DNA of 64,000 nt from Candidatus Paceibacterota bacterium (GCA_035452965.1 DAOTCE010000012.1:62001-126000), one strand, 5' to 3'; shown: positions 37,897 through 47,591, counted from the stretch's first letter. Numbers and translations are program-made. Notes: generated by a model not told the origin, from the sequence alone.

Positions 37897-39498
37897 ATGA
37901 ATTTCGCATTACGCACCCTGGGGATTGTGTTGGTTTTCATTGTCGGCGGCAGCGCCCGCGGGGAGCCTTATCTGCCGACGGTTGCCAAAGGGAACATCGC
38001 CGTCCTGCTGAAACCCATCGCCACCGGGATGGCCGCTCCCGCCTACGCCATCAGCCCGCCGGGCGATACCACGCGGCTGTTTGTGGTGGAGCAGAATGGG
38101 TTGCTGCGAATCGTCCAGAACGGGACCTTGCTGCCCGGGGCGGCTCTCGATATTTCGGGTCTCATGTCGACCTCCTTCAACCCGGCCAACGCCTTTGACG
38201 AGCGCGGCTTCCTCGGCCTGGCATTCCATCCCGGTTTCAACAATCCGGCCAGCCCTGGCTTTCGTACGCTCTACACTTATAACAGCCAGCTGCTGGGAAC
38301 TGGACCGACCTATCCTGCTCCCAACGGTGCCGTGCAAGGCTTCAAGAACGCGGTCAACGAGTGGAAGATGTCCAACACGGACACCAACGTTGTTGATCCC
38401 GCCTCTCGCCGCGAGGTCGTCTCGTTTGGCAAGAACGCCAACAACCATAACGGCGGCACGATTACTTTCGGGCCTGATGGCTATGCGTATCTCGCTCCGG
38501 GCGACGGCGGCAACGCCAATGATGTCGGAGCGAGCCACATCGAGCCGGGCGGCAATGCCCAGAACCTAAGCACACCGCTGGGCAAGATGTTGCGGTTCGA
38601 CCCCCTTCACCCCTCCCTGACTCCCGGCAGTCCGGACCCGGCCAGCGCCAACGGCCAGTACCGCATCCCGACCTCCAACCCGTTCCAGGGGCCGGGCCAG
38701 GTGCCCGAGATATACGCCTACGGGCTGCGCAATCCCTACCGCTTTTCTTTTGACCGCGTCAATGGTGACTTGATTCTGGCCGACGTCGGGCAGCGCAACA
38801 TCGAGGAGATTGACCGCATCGTGCTGGGCGGCAACTATGGTTGGGCTGTCAAGGAGGGTGATTTCCTGTTCAATCGAGCGGACGGCAGCATTGGGGCGCC
38901 CCCGGGAAATCGCAGCCCGGGAATTCCGGCCGGCATGATTGACCCGATTTCCGGCCCCATGGGTACGTTGGAATACGACCACGGCGATGGCATCTCTGTC
39001 ACTGGTGGCTTCGTCTATCGCGGCGCCGCGATCCCTGAGCTGATCGGGAAATATGTCTTTGGCGACCTGGCGATCAGGAGCTCGCCTTCGCGAGTGGACG
39101 GCCGTTTGTTTTATGCCGATCTTCAGGCTGGCGTGATCAACGAGTTCCTGCTGCCCCAGTTTGCCGAGGGCATTCTGCCCAACGGCCTTACGGTGCACGG
39201 CTTCGGCGAGGACGCTGACGGCGAACTGTACGCGCTGGTGACAAACACCCCCGCGAACGGGACGGGCGGCATCGTTTACAAATTCGTCTCCCAGCGTCTG
39301 ACGTTCCAATTATTGGGCCAACTGCTGGACATCTCCTGGCCGGTCGCGGGCGGGCGTCTGCAAACGCAGACCAACAGCCCCGGGGCGGGCATAAGCACGA
39401 ACTGGGTTACCTACCCCGGCTCAACGATGACCAATCACGTCGTCGTTCCCCTTGACCCGGCCAACGGAAACGTGTTCTTCCGGCTGGCCTTGCCGTGA
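37897..39498 (+). CDS. PQQ-dependent sugar dehydrogenase-like (glucose/sorbosone DH family), exported
   Basis: 533 residues with a signal peptide (about 1-22). The six-bladed propeller family shows in LFVVEQNGLLRIVQNG, RGFLGLAFHPGF, NHNGGTITFGPDGYAYLAPG, PEIYAYGLRNPYRFSFDR and LADVGQRNIEEIDRI, covering the His and Asp residues used by soluble PQQ glucose dehydrogenases. A C-terminal module (about 460-533) ends FFRLALP, like the terminal modules of other exported proteins here. It should oxidise a free or terminal sugar outside the cytoplasm; PQQ use is inferred. An imperfect hairpin at 39529-39562 follows. Confidence 0.88.
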   Translation: MNFALRTLGIVLVFIVGGSARGEPYLPTVAKGNIAVLLKPIATGMAAPAYAISPPGDTTRLFVVEQNGLLRIVQNGTLLPGAALDISGLMSTSFNPANAFDERGFLGLAFHPGFNNPASPGFRTLYTYNSQLLGTGPTYPAPNGAVQGFKNAVNEWKMSNTDTNVVDPASRREVVSFGKNANNHNGGTITFGPDGYAYLAPGDGGNANDVGASHIEPGGNAQNLSTPLGKMLRFDPLHPSLTPGSPDPASANGQYRIPTSNPFQGPGQVPEIYAYGLRNPYRFSFDRVNGDLILADVGQRNIEEIDRIVLGGNYGWAVKEGDFLFNRADGSIGAPPGNRSPGIPAGMIDPISGPMGTLEYDHGDGISVTGGFVYRGAAIPELIGKYVFGDLAIRSSPSRVDGRLFYADLQAGVINEFLLPQFAEGILPNGLTVHGFGEDADGELYALVTNTPANGTGGIVYKFVSQRLTFQLLGQLLDISWPVAGGRLQTQTNSPGAGISTNWVTYPGSTMTNHVVVPLDPANGNVFFRLALP

Positions 39499-39528
39499 CG
39501 GCGGCGTGTCAACACAGACCTCATCGAA

Positions 39529-39562
39529 TGGGAGCCTCCCCGGAATAGCCGGAGGGTCTCCT
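39529..39562 (+). terminator. Imperfect hairpin after dehydrogenase gene
   Basis: GGAGCCTCCCCGG and CCGGAGGGTCTCC pair imperfectly around AATAG and are followed by TGTTT. It may terminate the plus transcript. Confidence 0.4.
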
Positions 39563-39738
39563 GTTTATCAGGACAGCCTGCACCTGGCCAATGGGTGACC
39601 GATTGGCTGGATTTGTTTGCGTGGATAGGTTGCCGATTGAGTAGCCACCCCCTTGGGTATTGGAGGATCCTGCCGATGTGCGGGCACCTCCGACTTCAGC
39701 CTCGCCAGATCCTGGAGGCGTTGGGGGAGATGCCAGCC

Positions 39739-41106
39739 CTACTCCGTGGATTCGATCAGAATCGTGTGCGTGACGGGCACAAAGGCAGCTTTAATGGCGG
39801 CGGCCAATGTCGCGCGTTCCTTCTCGGTCTGGGCGGCGATTCCTTCCATGTTGGTCTTCGCCTCGGCGCTGCGGAAGATCTGCTTGATCTGCCTGGTCTC
39901 GTAAGCCTGTTTGGCGGCAACGGCGGCATCTACTTTGGCAAAGGCCTCGCAGAAGGGATTGCAGGGAAACACCTCTGCCAGGTTAATCCCGCGCTCCAGT
40001 TGATCTGCGGTGAACGTCCGGCTCTCGCTGCCCCAAGTGACTTTGTAGCTCCGCCCAGCCTTGACATTGCGGGCTTTGAGCATCAGCCGATTCAGCTCCT
40101 GGTTAAACGGAATGAGCGTCAAGGCCGAACGGATGTTGTTGTCATGCTCGGGATTATCTTGTCCGCAAACCGGATAGGACGGTCCGCCTTTCCCGGCGAG
40201 CACGCAGGCGCAGAACGGATATCGCGCACTGTTGATCACGAACCGGCCATCCCGGGCGGAAATCAGCTTGTGCCCGGGCGAAGTCATCATCTTGCTCTTC
40301 TTCACGTCAGCGATCAGAAGACCGATGTCTCCCTTCATGCCCAAGGCTTTCAAGAAGGCGTAAGCCATCACCGTATGGCCCGCCCAGCCGGGATGCACCC
40401 CGTCGGCGCCGGCAATCGCATAACCGGCGCCGTAACGCTTCTGCGCGGTTGCCCCCGCGGTCAGCATAGGCCAGAAGACGTCGGCAAATCCGACACTCTC
40501 GCGCTCGGAAATCTCGATGCCGATATTGCGCAGTCGGCAGAGGTTCTGGTTCAAGTCCACCAGCGTGTCATTTGTGCGCTTCGTCCAGCCGGGCACTTTG
40601 CCAATGCAACCGGGCGAACCCTGAACCACCCGCACGCCATTCGTCTTGAAAGCCTTGACGATGGCAAGGGAGCTCTGGCGATATGTCTCCCCGATGAGGT
40701 CTTCATAAGCGCGGTATTCATGGTCGTTCATGCCGTAGCAGGTTGTGGCGATGGTGGGTTTGAAGCGGAGACAATCGTTGGTCATCCGCGCCAGGAATCC
40801 CGGGGCCCGCTCGCCCCCCCATCCGTACTGCCGCACCGTGATGTTCAGCTCTGGCTCACAGACGGTCAGGTAATCCTCGATCAGCCGAGAGTACATCTTT
40901 TGTTCGGTGATGGAGTCGCCGCAAATTGCCAGGCGATCCCCGTAACGCAAAACCGGGCCCAGCGGTTGAGGCGCTTTGGCCGGCGTGAATTGAAGCGCCA
41001 GGGCGTGGTGGGGTTCTTGCCCGGAGACCTGCCCCACGCCAAGGGGGCAGGCCCCGAGCCCAAGCAGAAGAATAACCACTGAGCGCATAATATTAACGGA
41101 ACGCAT
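39739..41106 (-). CDS. Exported SGNH/GDSL hydrolase
   Basis: 455 residues from the ATG at 41106; an ATG at 41088 also gives the signal peptide (ILLLGLGACPLG). The catalytic Ser block is RLAICGDSITEQKMYSRLI, the oxyanion Asn is in YGMNDHEYRAY, and the Asp/His block is ADGVHPGWAGHTVMAYAF. The C-terminal about 150 residues form an extra helical domain. It is probably a carbohydrate acetyl-esterase. It is the last gene of a minus-strand operon, 56 bases after the FAD oxidoreductase gene. Confidence 0.88.
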   Translation of the reverse strand: MRSVNIMRSVVILLLGLGACPLGVGQVSGQEPHHALALQFTPAKAPQPLGPVLRYGDRLAICGDSITEQKMYSRLIEDYLTVCEPELNITVRQYGWGGERAPGFLARMTNDCLRFKPTIATTCYGMNDHEYRAYEDLIGETYRQSSLAIVKAFKTNGVRVVQGSPGCIGKVPGWTKRTNDTLVDLNQNLCRLRNIGIEISERESVGFADVFWPMLTAGATAQKRYGAGYAIAGADGVHPGWAGHTVMAYAFLKALGMKGDIGLLIADVKKSKMMTSPGHKLISARDGRFVINSARYPFCACVLAGKGGPSYPVCGQDNPEHDNNIRSALTLIPFNQELNRLMLKARNVKAGRSYKVTWGSESRTFTADQLERGINLAEVFPCNPFCEAFAKVDAAVAAKQAYETRQIKQIFRSAEAKTNMEGIAAQTEKERATLAAAIKAAFVPVTHTILIESTE

Positions 41107-41162
41107 TGTTTGACTGTGGCGAAGCCGCGTCAATAGGCATACGGCGGGTTGGGACGTGCCGC

Positions 41163-42833
41163 TTACCGCTTCTTCCATTCGAGCACCTGTTTATCGGCGA
41201 GCAAACGGGCGCGGAGCTGCTCATAGCGAAGCTTCTGCACGGGTGACTTGCTGTTGAGGGCCAGCACCGCCGCGGTGGCCGCGGATTGGCCAAGAATCAT
41301 GAATACCGGCTCCATCCGAATGGATCCGTAGGCAATGTGCGTTGCGGACAGGCAGACCGGCACCAGGAGGTTTTCGCACTCGGATGCTCTCGGCACAATC
41401 GAACGATAGGAAATTGGATAAGGAAGAAAGCCGTGGACCTGCACATCGCCTTCGTTCTCAGCGCGGCCATTCTTGACGATGCGCTGGCAGTTGTGCGAGT
41501 CCATCCCGTAGGCTCCCATCCCTACGGCGTCTGCCGCCTTCTGGTGCCCCCGGCAATTGTGCTCGGTCATGACATAATCCGACACCATTCGGCGCGCTTC
41601 GCGCACGTAGAGCTGATGCGGCCAATGCCCGGTGTCTAGGAACTCGTCTTTTGCCGGCCCCCAGGATTGCATCTCGTTTCGCATGTCCTCGGGCACGCGC
41701 GGGCTGGTGGCCAGGAAGTAGACAAAGCCGCGCACATAGTCCTCGTGAGCCTGCCAAATCGCGGCGCGCGTGGCGTGGTCCGCGTCCGGGTAGGCGTAGT
41801 TGGCACCGATGAAGTCCGTGGAAAAGCCGCCGTTGTTATTGATGTCCGTCTTGCTGTTGGGCATCCAGACCGGGTTCCAGAACGCCTTGAGCTGGGGCTG
41901 CTTCCCCGCCGCAACGAGGGCTTCGAGGTAGCGCGCCAGGAGTTCGTATTGAGCCGGATCATACTTCGGCGGTGGACGGTGCGGCAGGCGATTGGCAGGA
42001 TTCTGCGTGTAGCACAGACGGAAATTATAGGCCTGGACGCAACGGTCGCCTTCACCCGGCTTCCCACCATCGCCCGGCTGGATGAACGGCAGCAACCCAC
42101 TGGAAGGATCGCCGGCCTTCACATAGGGATCAACCGGGACCGTAAACTGGTGCTGGGGCGTTTCGGCGCGAACGCCGTTGATCGTCTCCTGGTACTTGGC
42201 GTTCGCCTCCCGCCCCACCGTGTAACTCACCCCCGCTTTAGCCATCAAATCTCCCTCGTAAGTGGCGTCAATGAACATGCGAGCGCGATAAACCCTGCCA
42301 TTCTCCATCGCGATCTCCGCAATCCGCCCGCGCCGTTTCACCACCGAAGCCAGCCGCTGCCGAAAATGGACTGGCACCCTGTCCTCGCTGAGCATCTGGC
42401 GGAAAATGTCCTCCGCCACGTGCGGCTCAAAGGTCCACATGGTGGCGTCCGCGGCCTTCAGCTCGTCGAGAGTCGAGCGCCCGCCCCGGCTGGCAAAGTA
42501 ACCCTCGCACGTCTCGAAGCGCCACGAGTTGCTTTGCGCATAATGTCGCGCGATGCGGTGGTAGAACTCGCGCGCAATGCCTCCGATGGCCGCCTTGTTG
42601 CCGATGTCAGTCGCGCCCAATCCACCCGAAGTCAACCCGCCGATATGATTGCCGAATTCGGCGATGACAGCGGTCCTGCCCATGCGCGCCGCCTGCACCG
42701 CTGCGGCCACCCCGCTGGCCGTGCCCCCGTAGATGCATACGTCGGCCTTAATGACTTCGCCCGCCTGGATCGCCAATTGCGGGGACAGAAAGAGCAGCGA
42801 GGCCAAGCCCAAGAGAACGGAACGACTAATCAT
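41163..42833 (-). CDS. FAD-dependent oxidoreductase, exported (FAD_oxidored family)
   Basis: 556 residues from the ATG at 42833, with AAAGGG upstream. A signal peptide ends near AIQA. The FAD site follows as ADVCIYGGTASGVAAAVQAARMG, then IGGLTSGGLGATD, the hallmark of the FAD_oxidored (PF12831) family. A later RMFIDATYEGDLMAKAGVSY block and the C-terminal AYGSIRMEPVFMILGQSAAT agree. Members are frequent in polysaccharide-degradation clusters but their reactions are mostly unknown. It overlaps the upstream regulator gene by eight bases. Confidence 0.88.
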   Translation of the reverse strand: MISRSVLLGLASLLFLSPQLAIQAGEVIKADVCIYGGTASGVAAAVQAARMGRTAVIAEFGNHIGGLTSGGLGATDIGNKAAIGGIAREFYHRIARHYAQSNSWRFETCEGYFASRGGRSTLDELKAADATMWTFEPHVAEDIFRQMLSEDRVPVHFRQRLASVVKRRGRIAEIAMENGRVYRARMFIDATYEGDLMAKAGVSYTVGREANAKYQETINGVRAETPQHQFTVPVDPYVKAGDPSSGLLPFIQPGDGGKPGEGDRCVQAYNFRLCYTQNPANRLPHRPPPKYDPAQYELLARYLEALVAAGKQPQLKAFWNPVWMPNSKTDINNNGGFSTDFIGANYAYPDADHATRAAIWQAHEDYVRGFVYFLATSPRVPEDMRNEMQSWGPAKDEFLDTGHWPHQLYVREARRMVSDYVMTEHNCRGHQKAADAVGMGAYGMDSHNCQRIVKNGRAENEGDVQVHGFLPYPISYRSIVPRASECENLLVPVCLSATHIAYGSIRMEPVFMILGQSAATAAVLALNSKSPVQKLRYEQLRARLLADKQVLEWKKR

Positions 42834-43365
42834 TGGGCAACCCTTTCCCGTATTCGCTCTTTGCATCGTTGCCTCGGGCCTCGGGCTTTAAACTGGCCAT
42901 CTGCTTCTCTCTCAACGCCCTGAAGTTCCCCTCCTCGCAACAGGCGACGAAGGTCTCCGTCACCGACTTGAGTTCCTCCCACCGCGCGCGGATCTGATGC
43001 GACTCCTTCTGGGTAACCTGGTTGTCGGCGGCGGCGGCCGCCACTACGGCAAGCAGGTCCGCAAATTCCTGCACAATCTCATTGGTGGCGGGGATCAGGT
43101 AAGACGGGTGCGGGTTGGTAGTCTTGGGATTCCGGATGAAGAATCCCCCGGCACGCTGACAGATCCACTGAACGAGGCGAGTGTCGTTGGTGCACTTGAT
43201 CAGGCCGTCAATGCGGTCCAGCGGGTTGGTGCTGCCGCTACCGGCGCTCGAGTCGCCCGGCTCGGCCCACTTGTAGATCATCGAGAGCGAAAGCCCCAGC
43301 TCGGAGGCTGCCTGCTTGGGACTGCACTTTTGGAAGACTTCTCGCAAGAGTTCGTGTGACTGCAT
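42826..43365 (-). CDS. CII-like (phage regulatory CP76-type) DNA-binding protein
   Basis: 179 residues from the ATG at 43365; a TTG at 43401 is possible. Residues about 5-35 form a helix-turn-helix (SPKQAASELGLSLSMIYKWA). Next come NPLDRIDGLIKCT and WICQRAGGFFIRNP, then a long helix. This layout matches the phage regulatory CII/CP76 family, from memory rather than a search. Its position inside a metabolic operon, translationally coupled to the FAD oxidoreductase gene, suggests it controls this operon rather than belonging to a prophage. I see no other phage gene nearby. Confidence 0.7.
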   Translation of the reverse strand: MQSHELLREVFQKCSPKQAASELGLSLSMIYKWAEPGDSSAGSGSTNPLDRIDGLIKCTNDTRLVQWICQRAGGFFIRNPKTTNPHPSYLIPATNEIVQEFADLLAVVAAAAADNQVTQKESHQIRARWEELKSVTETFVACCEEGNFRALREKQMASLKPEARGNDAKSEYGKGLPND

Positions 43366-43447
43366 GGCGGCAACATTGAAAGAGCCACCAATCGTTGGCA
43401 AGGCAGAAGAACCCGCCTGGCCATGCCGCGGTGGGGGATATGGAGCT

Positions 43448-44638
43448 TTACCGCCAATCCCGCCAGACCGTGGCGGCCGATTGGCGCAGCCTTTCGGGGG
43501 TCCAGGCCATCTGGTCGGGCGGAGGTACAGAGCCGCCGGGGCAAGCCACGAGGAAGGTCAGCTCCTGAGTTCCATTGGCAGGCAGCTTTAGGGCGTATTC
43601 CACGTTGCCCCCGGCGAAGAGGGATTGATCGCCCCGGCCACCCACCGCGACATAACGCGAGGCTGCGCCGTTCAGATTTCCGGCGATGACCTGCTCCAGG
43701 TTCACGCTGGCGTCGGCCGGGAAAAGCCAGATGGCGTTAAGAATGGGATTCTGATCAGGGGCGCCGGGTTTGGGCAGAACGGAGACGTCCAAAGTGCCGT
43801 CGCCATTCGCGTCGGACGCCGCAAATGGCAGAGCCCCAGGGCGGTGCTGTCCCCAACGGGCCAACGGATCCACTTCCTGCGTAGGGGCGCCCTCGACCTG
43901 GCAGATGAGCGGGCGCTGGCCGGCCTGGGCCCAATGGCTCTCGCAGAAGCCGAGCACGACTCTGACTTTGGCCCCGGGGTCCACCTTGAACTGATAGCGG
44001 ATCGGCACGCCGCCCATGCCGGCGCGAATGTTCTTGAAGGCGGGGTCGCAATCCACCGCAGGTCGGGCCCATCCGGGCAACGTTACTGCATCGTCAGCCC
44101 AACCCCAGTCGCGCATTGCCTGGGACACCTTGTTGCCCGCGGGCAGGCTGAGCACGGCCCGGCCGCCGAGCGTGACGGTCTTCAGGCCAAGGCGGACGGT
44201 TTCCGGCAGCGCCAGCGAGAGTTGCACCGGGGTCTCCTGGCCGCCAGTTTCTGCCAGGCGCACGGTCAGGACATCAAGCCCTGCCGGCCACACAGGTGCG
44301 CGAAATGCGGTCAGCGTCAGCGTGACTGTGCCGTGATGCGATTGCGCCTGGGCGGCGGGGATAAGGCCGTCCAGTTTGAGGCTTTGGAGAGTAACAGGCG
44401 CGGTTGCAGGGAGCCCGGCACCGGCCACATTCACCGCGATCGTTCCCCAGTCCTCAACCAATCGGCCTTGTCCGTCCATGTGCGTGGGAGCGAGCCCCGG
44501 GGAGGTGAACGTAACATCCGCACACAAGTGCCCGGCGAAGCAGAGCACCGTCAAGCAAGCCCAACGCAAGCGCCAGCCAGCCTCAACCTGCCTTGATCGT
44601 GAGACTTTGGTCCCGGATTGCGAGCCCGAGTTCTTCAT
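43448..44638 (-). CDS. Exported malectin-like protein, unknown
   Basis: 396 residues. The ATG at 44638 has GAAGG 5 bases upstream. A signal anchor (LRWACLTVLCFAGHLCA) is followed by beta-sandwich sequence. Residues about 200-310 look malectin-like (GVPIRYQFKVDPGAKVRVVL, then SDANGDGTLDVSVLPKPG, and NPILNAIWLFP), a fold that often binds carbohydrate. No catalytic residues are recognisable. It lies between the sugar-isomerase-like gene and the CII-like gene, so a sugar-binding role in the same pathway is likely. Confidence 0.72.
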   Translation of the reverse strand: MKNSGSQSGTKVSRSRQVEAGWRLRWACLTVLCFAGHLCADVTFTSPGLAPTHMDGQGRLVEDWGTIAVNVAGAGLPATAPVTLQSLKLDGLIPAAQAQSHHGTVTLTLTAFRAPVWPAGLDVLTVRLAETGGQETPVQLSLALPETVRLGLKTVTLGGRAVLSLPAGNKVSQAMRDWGWADDAVTLPGWARPAVDCDPAFKNIRAGMGGVPIRYQFKVDPGAKVRVVLGFCESHWAQAGQRPLICQVEGAPTQEVDPLARWGQHRPGALPFAASDANGDGTLDVSVLPKPGAPDQNPILNAIWLFPADASVNLEQVIAGNLNGAASRYVAVGGRGDQSLFAGGNVEYALKLPANGTQELTFLVACPGGSVPPPDQMAWTPERLRQSAATVWRDWR

Positions 44639-44668
44639 ATCAACCTTCGGTTCCTCACGTTTCACGTT

Positions 44669-46153
44669 TTATCCTGCCTTCCCGTGCGTGGCATTTCTTG
44701 GGGAGTGGATCACCTTGATTCCATATAGCTGGCAGAATGCCTCCACCACACGCCGATGGTTGCCGAGCGTGACGACCTGATGGAAACCGAGCACATCGCG
44801 GCAGTCTTCGACATTGTCCATCTTGATCTCCACCGAAGTGCGGCAGCCGCCGGCGGGCGGGGTGTCCACGTTGCTGACGACCGTGCCCGTATCAATAATG
44901 AGCTGGTCGGTGTCCTTGAAGCGGATCAGGGACACGGGCTCGCCTACCGGCCACAAGACCTGCACCGAGACCCCCAGCGCTGATTCGGAGTGGCTGCGGA
45001 GGATGTAGGGGGCGGGCTTCTGATCAAAGCCGTTCAGGCGGGTGCCGGCAACACAATGGGAAGCAATGAGGAGGTTCTTGGCGGTCTCCGCGACCGGATC
45101 ATTCATGTAGCCGGGGCGGTCGAGCAGGTAACTGGTCAGCATCAGCGAGGTCGCGCCGTGGAGGTCAGCCTCGCAGCCGCAGGTAATGCCCAGGTCCTCC
45201 AGCAGGGTCCAGGCGCCACACGGCGGGGTGGGGACAAGTTTGGCGCCGACCATGCCAAGGCAGTCCATGGAGAGGGCGTTGGCCTGCTCGTCGGCCAGCA
45301 TGCGCTTGGCGGCCGTGTAAACGCGGGCGGAATTGACGCTGTCCTGCCAGGTGGGTTCGACCACGCGCTTGGCGCGCTTGCGGAAACTCGAGGCTACGTC
45401 CTTCACCTCCTCGTTCGCCGGCATCTTGTCAAATAACTGGTTAAAGGCGTCGCGCGGAATGGCGCGCACCTTGGTGCCGAGGTGATCCAGGACTGTTTCG
45501 TTGCGCCGGTTGCCATGAATCCAGAGCATGCGGGTTTCCTCGAACATGCGCTTGGCGCGGATCATGCGCAGGCCGTCCTCGACTGCAGACCATCCAAGCG
45601 AGGAGACCACGTAAACGCCTTGCTGTCGCGAGATGCCGTTGACATGGCCGGTAAAGGAGGTGCCGATGGGGGAGAAAACGATGAGCGGTACGCCGGCCTC
45701 ATTGGCCAGACGATGGACCCAGTTCCAGCATTGCATGTGCTGGAGAATGACCAGCAGGCCGTCGGGCTTGCGCTCGCGGACCCCCTTTAGCAAAACCGTC
45801 ATCCCCGCTTCGTCCTCAATGGGCTTTTCTTCCTCGTGCAACTTGATGGCGAGTCGCGCACACGAACCGGCGAGCTGGCTGCGATACTCCTTCTGGCGTT
45901 TGTCGAGGTCGTAAGTTGTGCCGGGCCAGCCAAGCCAGTAGGGCCGGGGCTGCTGCAGGACCGCCGCGTCCACTCGGATACTGGGCCGGGGCCGCAGCTT
46001 GGCGGGGTCAACAAAATCCGGGTCCGCTTTGCGCGCCTTGGCTATGGCCGGAAAGAACTCGCCGCTGAAGACCAGGCCGGCTGCGGCCGTGGTGACGACT
46101 TGGAGACAGCGCCGCCGGGAAAGGCAGCCGGAGCATTGATGGGGTGTTTGCAT
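44669..46153 (-). CDS. Sugar isomerase-like protein (fucose-isomerase fold), Tat signal
   Basis: 494 residues from the ATG at 46153; an ATG at 46177 is the alternative. A twin-arginine-like signal (SRRRCLQVVTTAAAGLVFSG) is followed by a body resembling L-fucose/L-arabinose isomerase-fold proteins of Planctomycetota and Verrucomicrobiota (VILQHMQCWNWVHRLANEAG, then PLIVFSPIGTSFTGHV; C-terminal LLIASHCVAGTRLNGF). It is the first gene of a five-gene minus-strand operon. The true substrate and whether it is an isomerase are uncertain. Confidence 0.65.
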   Translation of the reverse strand: MQTPHQCSGCLSRRRCLQVVTTAAAGLVFSGEFFPAIAKARKADPDFVDPAKLRPRPSIRVDAAVLQQPRPYWLGWPGTTYDLDKRQKEYRSQLAGSCARLAIKLHEEEKPIEDEAGMTVLLKGVRERKPDGLLVILQHMQCWNWVHRLANEAGVPLIVFSPIGTSFTGHVNGISRQQGVYVVSSLGWSAVEDGLRMIRAKRMFEETRMLWIHGNRRNETVLDHLGTKVRAIPRDAFNQLFDKMPANEEVKDVASSFRKRAKRVVEPTWQDSVNSARVYTAAKRMLADEQANALSMDCLGMVGAKLVPTPPCGAWTLLEDLGITCGCEADLHGATSLMLTSYLLDRPGYMNDPVAETAKNLLIASHCVAGTRLNGFDQKPAPYILRSHSESALGVSVQVLWPVGEPVSLIRFKDTDQLIIDTGTVVSNVDTPPAGGCRTSVEIKMDNVEDCRDVLGFHQVVTLGNHRRVVEAFCQLYGIKVIHSPRNATHGKAG

Positions 46154-46508
46154 AAAGTGGGGAGCTTCACACTGCATTTTTCATGGAATACAATGACGGT
46201 CCTACCCCACTGGGACGACGGCGGCAAGAACATTGTGCGATTCCGGGCCGTCGTTGCGCCTGCCGTAACGATTGCGAATGTGCCGAGGGCCGCCTCATGC
46301 CGGCGAAAGCGAGCAGCGTCATGCCGATGAACGTGCCTGAAACAGAGATATGTTTGAACAAGAAGTGGAGGTGCTTTCCGTTCATGGCCCAATCTCCGTA
46401 GCGGAAGGGCTGGATTTTCAGAGTTGACTCGGATCGCGCTGTTGCGTGAGGGGGTGCCCCATGGAGTTTAGGCTTTAGCCCTTGGACGGTGCCTCGTAGA
46501 GTGAACCC
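46154..46508. promoter_or_regulatory. Divergent intergenic region before pfk
   Basis: Separates the minus-strand operon from the phosphofructokinase gene and should hold both promoters. A minus frame starting at 46385 (MNGKHLHFLFKHISVSGTF) has some protein character but no recognisable family. Confidence 0.4.
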
Positions 46509-47591
46509 ATGCATGAACGAATCGGCATCCTAACTGGCGGCGGCGATTGTCCGGGGCTAAACACTGTTATTCGGGCCGTCGTGAAGTGCGCCAGCAAACG
46601 CGGCTGGGAAGCCGTTGGCTTCCTGGACGGCTTCGAGGGCCTGCTGGAGCCGCTGCGCTACCGGCGGCTCGATTACAAGGAAATGGATGCGTTGCTGTTT
46701 GTCGGCGGCACGATTCTGGGCACCTCCAACAAAGGCCGCTTTGCGGGCAAGACCGGCCACGGGGAAACCAACCGCATTCCGCGCGAGATCCTCGATCAGG
46801 CGAAGGCCAACTTCCAGAAGCTCGGCCTGCGTGCCCTGGTGGTCGTGGGCGGCGACGGCTCGCTTACAAGCGCCCAGCAGCTCTTTGAACATGGTGTCCC
46901 GGTTGTCGGCGTGCCCAAGACCATTGACAATGACCTCGAAGCCACCGCCCTGACGTTCGGCTTTGACTCAGCCGTGGCTTGCGCCACCGACGCCCTGGAC
47001 CGCCTGCGCACGACTGCACAGAGCCACGACCGGGTCATGGTGCTGGAAGTGATGGGCCGTTACGCAGGCTGGATTGCCATGGCCGCTGGCATTTCGGGCG
47101 GTGGCGATGTGATCCTTATTCCCGAGATTCCCTTTAATTACGAAAGCGTCTGCGCGAAGGTTGCCGAGCGCGAGCGCGAGGGCAAGCAATTCACCCTGGT
47201 GGTCGTCGCCGAAGGGGCGCGCGCCCGGGGCCAGGACTATGTGACATCGGGCCAGGCCGAATCCAACCGGGAAGCGCGGCTGGGCGGCGCGGGCGCGGTC
47301 GTGGCTGCCGAGATTCAGAAGCGCACCGGCAAGGAGACGCGGGTGTGTGTGCTGGGCCACCTGCAACGCGGTGGAGCGCCGACCTCCTTCGACCGGCTCC
47401 TGTGCACGCGCTTCGGGGCGCGGGCGGTGCAACTCATCGCCGCGGAGACTTACGGCCACATGGTTGCTTTGCGCCCGCCCGATACCGTGGCGGTGCCGCT
47501 CACCGAGGCCATTGGCCGCCTCCGCGCCGTCCCGCCCAACGGCGAGATGGTCGAGACCGCCCGCGCCTTGGGGATCAGCCTCGGCGACTAA
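46509..47591 (+). CDS. 6-phosphofructokinase, atypical ATP-type
   Basis: 360 residues. It phosphorylates fructose 6-phosphate in glycolysis in the cytoplasm. The start IGILTGGGDCPGLNTVIRA is the nucleotide-binding loop; VVVGGDGSLTSAQQL, VPKTIDNDLEAT with the catalytic Asp, and EVMGRYAGWIAM are the family blocks; LGHLQRGGAPTSFDR closes the sugar site. GGDG (Gly at E. coli position 104) predicts ATP use, whereas the Lys of PKTIDND (position 124) is the pyrophosphate-type residue. The Gly/Lys combination is known in group III ATP enzymes. Length is that of bacterial PFK-A. Confidence 0.93.
   Translation: MHERIGILTGGGDCPGLNTVIRAVVKCASKRGWEAVGFLDGFEGLLEPLRYRRLDYKEMDALLFVGGTILGTSNKGRFAGKTGHGETNRIPREILDQAKANFQKLGLRALVVVGGDGSLTSAQQLFEHGVPVVGVPKTIDNDLEATALTFGFDSAVACATDALDRLRTTAQSHDRVMVLEVMGRYAGWIAMAAGISGGGDVILIPEIPFNYESVCAKVAEREREGKQFTLVVVAEGARARGQDYVTSGQAESNREARLGGAGAVVAAEIQKRTGKETRVCVLGHLQRGGAPTSFDRLLCTRFGARAVQLIAAETYGHMVALRPPDTVAVPLTEAIGRLRAVPPNGEMVETARALGISLGD

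Noticed and set aside
39595..41082. 495-codon plus-strand frame
   Set aside because: It lies opposite the SGNH hydrolase gene, which has complete catalytic blocks and a signal peptide; the plus frame has no recognisable protein features.
41667..42923. 418-codon plus-strand frame
   Set aside because: Antisense to the FAD oxidoreductase gene, whose FAD-binding motif is unambiguous.
46167..46385. Minus frame starting MNGKHLHFLFKH upstream of the sugar-isomerase-like gene
   Set aside because: Some coding look, but it lies in the shared promoter gap and overlaps the start of the neighbouring gene; no family recognised.
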